Below, one piece after another: positions 34,762 to 41,900 of a stretch of 43,797 nucleotides of DNA. The stretch comes from CAZBLP01 sp964492825. Its GTDB lineage: Bacteria > DYJV01. The position numbers and the translations under genes were made by a program. The notes under the pieces were generated by a model. That model made no database searches. It was not told the origin of the DNA and was given only the letters and a program-made list of their open reading frames with translations. Where the stretch lies: positions 1 through 43,797 of the forward strand of contig CAZBLP010000009.1 of NCBI GenBank assembly GCA_964492825.1, read 5' to 3'. Position 1 is the stretch's first letter, and every line of letters begins with the position of its first letter.

Positions 34762-35470
34762 ACTTTCATTTGTAATACCTGTTTTTAACGAAGAAGACAG
34801 TATACCTCACCTTTATAAAGCTATAAAAAAAGTTGTTGATGAGCAAGGTTATAATTATGAAATAGTTTTTATTGATGATGGTAGCAGTGATAAAAGCCTT
34901 GAAATAATGGAAAATCTCAACAAAGATGATAAAAATGTAAAAGTAGTTGTTTTTGAGAAAAATTGCGGTCAAAGTGCAGCTTTTGATGCAGGATTTAAAA
35001 ATGCTACAGGTGAGTATGTTGTTACACTTGATGCTGACCTGCAGAACGATCCTGCTGATGTGCCGAAGATGCTTGAATACATTAATGATTACGATGTTGT
35101 GTGCGGATTCAGGGCTAAAAGGCAGGATAATTTTATCAGAAGAATCGGTTCCAAAGTAGGCAATTTTATAAGGAATAAGTTAACCAATGACAATATTATA
35201 GATACTGGATGTTCTTTGAAAATTTTTAAAAAAGAATATATAGATAAAATCAAAATGTTTAAAGGTATGCATAGATTTCTTCCTACTTTGTTAAAACTTG
35301 AAGGTGCAAGAATTTATCAAATAGAGGTAAATCACTATCCACGAAAATATGGTGAATCAAAATATGGGTTGGGGATTAAGAAGAGAGCTTTTGTTGGTTT
35401 TTTAGACTTACTTGCAGTTAGATGGATGATTAAGCGACATATTAATTATAAAATAAAAATTACTCTGTAG
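34754..35470 (+). CDS. Glycosyltransferase family 2 (DPM1-like, polyprenyl-phosphate sugar transferase)
   Basis: A GT-A fold with LSFVIPVFNEEDSI at the start, the nucleotide-binding FIDDGSSDKSLEI, and the metal-binding TLDADLQNDPADVPKML. The pattern matches dolichol-phosphate-mannose-synthase-like enzymes that load sugars onto undecaprenyl phosphate. At 238 residues it has no C-terminal membrane helices. The next gene encodes a small membrane protein of the lipid A biosynthesis N-terminal family. These two are commonly paired and may work together on a lipid-linked sugar. Confidence 0.9.
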   Translation: MYKLSFVIPVFNEEDSIPHLYKAIKKVVDEQGYNYEIVFIDDGSSDKSLEIMENLNKDDKNVKVVVFEKNCGQSAAFDAGFKNATGEYVVTLDADLQNDPADVPKMLEYINDYDVVCGFRAKRQDNFIRRIGSKVGNFIRNKLTNDNIIDTGCSLKIFKKEYIDKIKMFKGMHRFLPTLLKLEGARIYQIEVNHYPRKYGESKYGLGIKKRAFVGFLDLLAVRWMIKRHINYKIKITL

Positions 35471-35496
35471 GCAATGGATTAATTTAGGGAGATATT

Positions 35497-35778
35497 ATGA
35501 CTATAAATAAAATTTGGTTAGTAATAGGTTTTTTCGGGCAATTTTTATTTGCAATGAGATTTATTGTTCAATGGATTGTATCAGAAAAAAAGAAACAGAG
35601 TGTTATACCCATATATTTCTGGTACTTCAGCCTTGCAGGCGGTATGACTCTTTTAAGTTATGCAATATACAGAAAAGATCCTGTTTTTATACTTGGCCAG
35701 GGATTGGGACTTTTTATCTATATTCGAAATTTAATGTTTATTCACAGTAAAAAATACAAAAAAAAAGAGGGAGATTAA
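35497..35778 (+). CDS. Lipid A biosynthesis N-terminal (LABN) domain membrane protein
   Basis: This 93-residue protein contains three hydrophobic segments and the LABN hallmarks: WLVIGFFGQFLFAMRFIVQW and PIYFWYFSLAGGMTLLSYAIYRKDPVFILGQGLGLFIYIRNL. The domain also occurs fused at the N-terminus of some LpxB proteins. Here it is free-standing, next to a GT2 enzyme. Together they probably modify an envelope glycolipid, but the reaction is not known. GGGAG precedes the ATG. Its stop codon lies in the loop of the terminator hairpin. Confidence 0.87.
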   Translation: MTINKIWLVIGFFGQFLFAMRFIVQWIVSEKKKQSVIPIYFWYFSLAGGMTLLSYAIYRKDPVFILGQGLGLFIYIRNLMFIHSKKYKKKEGD

Positions 35779-35790
35779 CTCCCTCTTTTT
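35762..35790. terminator. Bidirectional intrinsic terminator
   Basis: A perfect 12-bp inverted repeat (35762-35773 and 35779-35790) with a 5-nt loop ATTAA has a GAGGGAG core and runs of A on the left arm and T on the right. It can therefore end transcription in both directions. It closes the long plus-strand run ending in the LABN gene. It also lies 15 nt beyond the stop codon of the convergent symporter gene. Confidence 0.88.
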
Positions 35791-35804
35791 CATGAAATAT
35801 AGAA

Positions 35805-37478
35805 TTAATCTGTAATATCATGCATAACTCTTAAGCAAGCATTAGCTTTCTTAATATCTTCTTCTGACAGTTTATCCTGTGTAGCATTTGAAACAATAAC
35901 ATTCACTATCATGTTAAGAGGTGCAAGGATTAATGCTGAACTTGTAGCAGGCATAATACCGTGTGCGCCAAAGAAAGGCACTTTATTAATCCAACCAATC
36001 ATAGCTACAATAGCTCCAATAAGACCAACAAGAGCACCAGCCAAAGCACCGTATTTATTAGTTTTACCATACCAAACACCAAGAACCATTAATGGGAAAA
36101 TTGATGAACCTGCAATAGCAAAAGCCATAGCAACTATTTGGGCAATAAGTGCAGGTGGATGTAAACCAGTAACAATAACTATAGCAACTAATACAACTGT
36201 AAATACCCTTGCCATTTTGATTCTCTCTGCTTCTGTTGAAGATGGTTTAAATACTGTAGCATACCAGTCGTGGGCAATAGCAGCAGCACCGGCAACCATG
36301 AGACCAGCAACTGTGGAAAGACCTGCTGCAAGTGCACCGGAAGCAAGATATCCCATGAACCCGAGACCAAGGCCTGCTTTTTCAGGAGCTGAAAGAATAA
36401 TAATATCAGCAACTTTTTTGCCGCCAGCAGGATTGAAATAATGACCTAATGCTGCATAAGCAGGTGATGACCAGTAGAGTAAGCCAATAAAGAAAAGTCC
36501 CCAAACAACAGATTTTCTGGCAACGTCTTCATCTTTAACCGTATAGAATCTAACGAGAATGTGTGGTAATCCTGCTGTACCAACCATAAGGGTAAATACA
36601 AGGGCAACAAATTGATAAAAATTACCCTTTGCCCAAGGTGTTGTATAATAGGCGACATAATGCGCCTTATCCGCCGCATTGGCAATATAGTTTGAAATAA
36701 GAGAACCATACTCTATTTGAGGCAATATACCTGGTGTGCCAAGAGTTTTTGCATATTTGTTAAACATAATGAATAGTGGAAGTAAGAAACCTGTAATAAG
36801 AACAACATATTGGATTTGCTGGTTCTTTGTAACACCTTTTTGGCCTGACATGAGCATATACACAAGAACAATACCAGCAGCAAAGAAAACAGATGCTTTA
36901 TAACCCATTCCAAAAATCCATCCAGAAATAAGAGCAATACCTTTAAATTGAGCTGTTGAATATGTAATAGCAATAACAACAGTAACAAGAGCAACAATAA
37001 GTCTAACTGGGTGTGAGTTGTATCTGTCTCCAATAAATTCAGGAATAGTGAATTTACCGAATCTTCTGATTTGAGAGGCCATGAGGCAGAGTAAGAGAAC
37101 ATAACCACCTGTCCACCCAATAATATATGCAAGACCAAACCAACCTTTTAAATAGAGAAGACCTGCAACACCCATAAATGATGCAGCACTCATCCAGTCA
37201 GAAGCAATAGCCATACCGTTACCAACTGAGCCAATACCTCTTTCAGCAACCCAGTAACCTTCTGTAGTTTTAACTCTCATCATCCATCCAACAACAAAGT
37301 AAAGAAGAATAAAACCTATCATAATAATAGCAGGAACTAATTTAAAACCGAATTTCAACTGGAAAATTTCCTGGCCAGCTTTGTAGCCACCGCCTGCTGC
37401 AAATGACAAGGTGGCAAAGCTTAAAATAATAAATAAAACAGATAAAATAATAAATGGATTAAGTCGTTTTTTTATCAT
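35805..37478 (-). CDS. Sodium:solute symporter, VC_2705/ActP-like
   Basis: A 557-residue polytopic protein of the sodium:solute symporter family. GYWVAERGIGSVGNGMAIASDWMSAASFMG is the sodium-site region, and FTIPEFIGDRYNS and AGLPHILVRFYTVKD are ActP-like landmarks. It has about 13 hydrophobic segments. The start MIKKRLNPFIIL... is followed by a first helix. Acetate or another small carboxylate is the likely substrate. It lies 1 nt after the DUF4212 gene, its usual small partner in the VC_2705 subfamily. GGGGGAG precedes the ATG. Its expression should help feed acetate to respiration. Confidence 0.9.
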   Translation of the reverse strand: MIKKRLNPFIILSVLFIILSFATLSFAAGGGYKAGQEIFQLKFGFKLVPAIIMIGFILLYFVVGWMMRVKTTEGYWVAERGIGSVGNGMAIASDWMSAASFMGVAGLLYLKGWFGLAYIIGWTGGYVLLLCLMASQIRRFGKFTIPEFIGDRYNSHPVRLIVALVTVVIAITYSTAQFKGIALISGWIFGMGYKASVFFAAGIVLVYMLMSGQKGVTKNQQIQYVVLITGFLLPLFIMFNKYAKTLGTPGILPQIEYGSLISNYIANAADKAHYVAYYTTPWAKGNFYQFVALVFTLMVGTAGLPHILVRFYTVKDEDVARKSVVWGLFFIGLLYWSSPAYAALGHYFNPAGGKKVADIIILSAPEKAGLGLGFMGYLASGALAAGLSTVAGLMVAGAAAIAHDWYATVFKPSSTEAERIKMARVFTVVLVAIVIVTGLHPPALIAQIVAMAFAIAGSSIFPLMVLGVWYGKTNKYGALAGALVGLIGAIVAMIGWINKVPFFGAHGIMPATSSALILAPLNMIVNVIVSNATQDKLSEEDIKKANACLRVMHDITD

Positions 37479-37479
37479 G

Positions 37480-37779
37480 TTACTCCCCCTTTTTCACATA
37501 TGAATTCCAAAGTTTAACAAACAAGGCACATAAAAGTATGTATCCAATTGTACTTCCTTGAGCAACAAGCCAGTAATGAAAAGGGAAACCTAAAAACTTC
37601 ATATGACAAAGGAAACTCTGAGTGCCATCAGGACCGCCTGTAAGAGCGACAATAATAGGTGTTAAAAATGTGCAGAAAAACCAGAGGATAATAACAGTAC
37701 GAGCAGCTCTAACTTCTTGTTTTACGTGCTCTCTGTGGGGATTAAAAAAACTAATGTCTATCATTTTTTCTTTTTCCAT
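37480..37779 (-). CDS. DUF4212 small subunit of sodium:solute symporter
   Basis: This 99-residue membrane protein has two hydrophobic segments separated by a short loop. The N-terminal signature FFNPHREHVKQE, with the following RTVIILWFF, matches DUF4212, a family found almost always immediately upstream of VC_2705-type symporters. It is taken to be an accessory subunit or assembly factor; its exact role is not established. GGAGGGAAG lies 2-3 nt from the ATG at 37779. An unusual perfect anti-Shine-Dalgarno complement lies further upstream at 37830-37842. Confidence 0.9.
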   Translation of the reverse strand: MEKEKMIDISFFNPHREHVKQEVRAARTVIILWFFCTFLTPIIVALTGGPDGTQSFLCHMKFLGFPFHYWLVAQGSTIGYILLCALFVKLWNSYVKKGE

Positions 37780-38073
37780 ACTTCCCTCCTAAAAAAAATT
37801 TTACAAAAATAAACCTAATAAACCCCTCTTCACCTCCTTTCTGTAGTTAGATAAATAAAATAATGTTATAATAGTGCAACTTTTATCTATTAATATATTG
37901 TTTTATTTTTGTCAATAAATAATTTTTATTTTTTATAAAAAAAATAATTTTAATATGTTATAGCTATAATAGTTTTTCTTGAAGTTGTTTTTTTTATTAA
38001 TAAAAAATTATTATACTTTTCTAATTTTGTAGTATGTGAGAAATTGTTATTAGGGACAAATAGTAAATTTTTA
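37780..38073. other. AT-rich intergenic region upstream of symporter operon
   Basis: No gene was found. On the minus strand a perfect -35 TTGACA (37915-37910) is followed by only weak -10 candidates (TAATAG at 17 nt, TATTAA at 14 nt), so the symporter promoter is uncertain. A perfect 12-bp palindrome TTATAGCTATAA lies in the middle of the region (around 37962-37973). An A/T inverted repeat TTTTTTATTAATAAAAAA follows further right. The leader also holds the 16S-3'-end match described separately. Confidence 0.6.
37830..37842 (-). other. Orphan perfect Shine-Dalgarno complement in symporter leader
   Basis: The plus strand here reads TCACCTCCTTTCT, identical to the last 13 bases of typical bacterial 16S rRNA. 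The symporter-operon transcript therefore carries AGAAAGGAGGTGA, a full-length anti-anti-Shine-Dalgarno. No ATG, GTG or TTG stands at a normal distance downstream. The only start-like codon is the GTG embedded in the motif itself, which would open an 10-codon frame. The real DUF4212 start, with its own GGAGGG, is about 50 nt further on. Confidence 0.55.
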
Positions 38074-38102
38074 TTGACAAATTTTATTGAAGCATATATT
38101 AA
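38074..38102 (+). promoter_or_regulatory. Consensus-like sigma-70 promoter
   Basis: TTGACA (38074-38079) is followed after 17 nt by TATTAA (38097-38102), with an overlapping TATATT (38095-38100). This is among the best plus-strand promoter matches in the window. Transcription from about 38109 would give a leader of roughly 107 nt before the small ORF at 38216. Confidence 0.6.
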
Positions 38103-38108
38103 AGCAAA

Positions 38109-38210
38109 TGCTCATTCAAGAAAAGTTAGCTTAAAATCTTTGTTTTTTCTTCCCAACAAGTCTCGAAGGCTAATCTTTTGATCAGAAGATCTCCTAAATT
38201 AAAAAGGGGA
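38109..38210 (+). promoter_or_regulatory. Structured 5' leader that can hide its ribosome site
   Basis: Three pairings can be drawn. TTAGCTT (38126-38132) pairs with AGGCTAA (38167-38173). A hairpin forms from 38173-38179 with 38184-38190 around a GATC loop. TCTCCT (38190-38195) pairs fully with AGGGGA (38205-38210), the Shine-Dalgarno of the small ORF. The third stem would block translation. I compared it by memory with c-di-GMP, TPP, preQ1 and fluoride riboswitch consensus sequences and saw no match. The pairings were found by eye and not by energy calculation. Confidence 0.4.
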
Positions 38211-38215
38211 TTGTT

Positions 38216-38383
38216 ATGCTTAAATTTCAAGTAATTACTATTTTATTTACGATTATTTTTTCTTTAAATTGTTTTGGCGAAAATCTTTTTAATCTTGGAG
38301 ACATCTATATTAAAGCAACAAGACAAAATGGTGATATTTTATTCAGAGGAGTAAGTATAGTTATAATTAATTTTTTTCCATGA
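38216..38383 (+). CDS. Short exported ORF, probable truncated remnant
   Basis: A 55-codon frame starts with MLKFQVITILFTIIFSLNCFG, a convincing Sec signal peptide (possibly lipoprotein-like with C19). A polar stretch NLFNLGDIYIKATRQNGDILFRG follows, then hydrophobic residues before a TGA stop. AGGGGA sits 5 nt before the ATG. The promoter and leader upstream look intact, but the protein is too short for a folded domain and ends within the 3' end of the convergent gene (17-nt overlap). I read it as the 5' part of a larger exported gene cut off when the Rhs locus arrived. A real short exported peptide is the alternative. Confidence 0.4.
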   Translation: MLKFQVITILFTIIFSLNCFGENLFNLGDIYIKATRQNGDILFRGVSIVIINFFP

Positions 38384-38954
38384 TTTCCACTTCGTAAGCA
38401 TTAAAGTAGATATCGCCGTCAATATAAATGCCATACCATACCTGAAATTTCAAGTTTTCCAATGGCGAAAAATCGTAAAGAAATGGTATATTATCAAAAA
38501 CCACAGTTTCTTCAAGCTTTTTATCTTTTGTAAAAGAGATACAATTTAAATCCATAGTACAAATATATAGTATTAAAGTTCCTGTTTTATCAGAAAACTT
38601 TTCTGGAACTGTAAGAACAGGTTGGATTTTTATATTTTCTGATGGATAAACTTGTACAAGATTTTGTCCTGGGTCAACATTATCAAAATTGTCTTCGTCA
38701 TATAATATTCCTGAAAGTGCGCTATCAGGAGCAGCATTAGTTTCTGAAAAATTTGTGGTTGCATATCCCTGGGCATTTATAGAAAGTATATTTCCATTAT
38801 TATCGTATTGATAACTGATACTTTTTATTGTAGTATTACTATTATCTTGATATGAAACCTTTTCAAGTCTTCCAGAATTATAATTATAAATTATATTGTA
38901 AGAAAATAAATTTGTAGTTAAAATCATCATAAAAACAATATATATTTTTTTCAT
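38367..38954 (-). CDS. Small exported protein with a single YD-like repeat (Rhs companion)
   Basis: The first 18-19 residues form a signal peptide. Residues 20-60 contain one YD/RHS-like unit (YNSGRLEKVSYQD...YQYDNNGNILSI), like those in the adjacent giant protein. A linker follows, then a domain with predicted beta character (about 100-195: TGTLILYICT, LKFQVWYGIYIDGDIYFNAYEVEI). The gene starts 12 nt after the Rhs gene, with AAGGAGG between, so it sits where an immunity gene would lie in contact-toxin loci. Unlike usual cytosolic immunity proteins it is exported. A role as secretion partner, cap or periplasmic protector is possible; none is shown. Confidence 0.75.
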   Translation of the reverse strand: MKKIYIVFMMILTTNLFSYNIIYNYNSGRLEKVSYQDNSNTTIKSISYQYDNNGNILSINAQGYATTNFSETNAAPDSALSGILYDEDNFDNVDPGQNLVQVYPSENIKIQPVLTVPEKFSDKTGTLILYICTMDLNCISFTKDKKLEETVVFDNIPFLYDFSPLENLKFQVWYGIYIDGDIYFNAYEVEIMEKN

Positions 38955-38966
38955 GTTTTCCTCCTT

Positions 38967-41900
38967 TTAAAATCCTAATTTACTTTTAGTTTCACCTATA
39001 CCCATAAAACTATCTATAGTATCCATTATGAAATCTTGAGCAGCCTCTGTGGCTAAATTTTCTCCGATGTACTTAGCTCCTTCTTTGCCCAATGTTTTCC
39101 AGAGTTCTTTTGCTGTTTTTTTGGTGCTTTTTTTAATTGCCTTTTTCATCCCTTTTTTTACAGCTTTTTTAGCTACCTTTTTACCAACTTGTTTTAAAAC
39201 CACCTTTTGTATAGAAACAAAATCACTGATAAGGGAGCTTATTGTTAAAGAACTATCCATTGCCTGTTGAGCGGTTCCAAGTTCAGTTGCCACATCATTA
39301 GGGCTATTTAGCGCTCTTCCAGAATTAATTGAATGCAGATATAATCCTAATCTTCCTGCAGAGCCGAGATCTTTAGCAGAGCCAAACGCATCTGTAAATG
39401 CAGCATTTAAAGCTGCATCTCCAAGCTTATCTTTTATATAACCTTTTATTCTGTCTTTTTGCGAATTTAAAGTATTTTTCCATTTCTCAGTTCCATGTAA
39501 AGCTCCACCTGCTGTTTCAAGCATTGCATGTATTTCAGCTTCCCTCGGATCTGCTGCCCATATTCCGCTTATAGTAGCTTTAGCTTTTTCCTTGAATTTT
39601 CTCCAGAGAGAGGCAATTCCCCATGACAACCCTGTATAATCACTATACATTACTGGATTTTGGGCAGCATATTGATACGGATTGGCATTACATAATTTCC
39701 TAAAATCAAGCACTGGCCACATGGGGTCTTTTGATATAAAACTACCAGTTGAAGAGTCGTAATATCTTGCATGAACTTGATATATTCCATTAGCTATCGG
39801 CTCTTTTCTTACCTGATAAGCACCAAGAAAAGTAAATGGATTAGGACTTGTACCAGTATGATTTAACAAAGTCCCATAAATATCGTAAACATACGAATCT
39901 GTTATATTTCCATTAATATCTGATAGGAAAATCGTATTACCTCTAATGTCAAAATGGAAAAAATAAACTGAATTATTTGAGGAATCTATCATATAAAGAG
40001 GCATTCCTCCAGGGAGTAACACAAAATAGTAATAGGTATCACCTATTTTCTCAGCCACAATGCTATCCATGCCCAAACCATAATTGTAATAAAAATGATG
40101 AATAGTTCCATCAATGCTAATATCTTCTATTACATTATTCAACCCATTGTAGACAATAGATTGTGAAAAGGGCGTAGATACCAGTCTATTAAAACTATCC
40201 CACGAATATTCTCCATCAGGTGATAAAATTCTTCTTCCTCTTGTATCATATTTAAAAAGATTCTCATTTATTTGTGACGAGTCATTATAACTATAAGTAT
40301 TTTCAAAACCAGTAAAATATCTGTAAGGATTAAAAGTATCTGGAAGATTATTTGTTTCTTTAGAGAGATAACCAAAAGAATCGTAATAATATGATATATA
40401 ATAGTTTCCGTGAACTATCTTGGTTATAATTCCATTTTGATTGTATGTGAATTCTGTATCCAAGCTGTTATCAGGTCTGTCTATTTTGGTGATTTCGCCA
40501 TCATTATTGTAAGAAATGTTTATCTTAGTGTTAGTCAAAGAATCTGAAACCATGGAAAGAGAGCCATTACTGTCATAATAATATGTAACAGTAAATTCTC
40601 TTTCTGAGTTAGAAAAATAAATTGCTGAGTTAATTCGTTTTGCTGAGTCAAAAGTTGCCCTAAAATTGACTCCATCTACGCTGTCCTCAGTTGATGTATA
40701 ATTACCGTCTGAATCATATTGAAAGCTAAGTCCGTAAGTTGAACTCAACCTTCCGAGCGAATCATAAGCATAAAGTATTTCTTTATTTTCAGAAAGTTTT
40801 TTTATCATTCTCCCGGCTTCGTCATAATTAAACGCTACATAACTGTTATCAGAGTAAGTTATTTTATCAATTAATCCTCTATCATTATAACTATACTGAG
40901 TAATGTTATTTAAAGGATCGATTATTGCTGATAGCCTGCCAAGAGTTGTAAAACTAAATTGCCATTCATGATTGGTTGGATCCTTTATTTTTGTTATCAA
41001 TCCTAATTTATTTCTACTAATTTCAATAGTTTGTCCTGAGCTTTTTGAGACTTTTATTAGATTATATTCACTATCATAATAAAAATTCAAAGTTTCATCA
41101 GGACAAGAGATTTTTTTAATTAACTGTGTTTCCGTATCTCTTGTAATAGTACACGACTTATTACTGCTATTCTTAATTTCTGTGGACAATCCAAGGCTAT
41201 TGACAAGGTTTTTAACTGATTTACCTTCTGGTGAAGTAATCTGGGTGATAATACCTTCATCGTTATATGTTATGCTAAAAGTATTTCTTGATGAATAATC
41301 TATTATTTGCGTTAACCAACCTCTTGAATCATAATTAAACTCATAACCTGTTTTTGTTCCATTGTTTATAATTTTATTCATTCTACCTCGACTGTCATAA
41401 CTTATTGAAACCATAGAATTAGAAGAAGTTTTAATTTGAATAATTCTATCCATTTGATCATAGACATATTCTATAGTGCTATTATCAGGTTTGGTTACTT
41501 TGGTAAGAATACTATTTTTATTATAAGTGTAATTATAGCTATTGCCAAGTTCATCTGAATACTTTGTTATTAAATCATTCAAATTATATTCAATTGTGTA
41601 AAAAGATAAATCACTATGCTCAACTTTGATTACTCTTTTATAATCATCGTAACTATATTTATCAATTTCTCCGTCAGAATTGCTTATCTGACTAATAGTT
41701 CCGTCTTGATTGTATGAATATTTTATCCATCCATTTTCAGGGTTTGTTATTTGAGTAATTAAGCCATTACTGTTGTATGAAAAATTCCATTGATTACCAT
41801 TTCTATCTTTATAACTTGTTCTGTTACCATTAGAATCGTAATAAAATTGAATTGTAGTGTCATCAGGATATGTTATTTTCGTAAGATTATAAAAAGTAAA

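Noticed and set aside
35911..36441. 176-codon open frame on the plus strand inside the symporter gene
   Set aside because: It is antisense to well-conserved ActP-like coding sequence, is rich in A/P/R as expected from the reverse of membrane codons, and has no own signals.
37830..37842. Fragment of a 16S rRNA gene
   Set aside because: The identity stops after 13 bases on both sides, and the surrounding sequence is not rRNA-like.
38109..38210. Known riboswitch (c-di-GMP, TPP, preQ1, fluoride) in the leader
   Set aside because: None of the remembered consensus cores is present. It is listed only as an unidentified structured leader.
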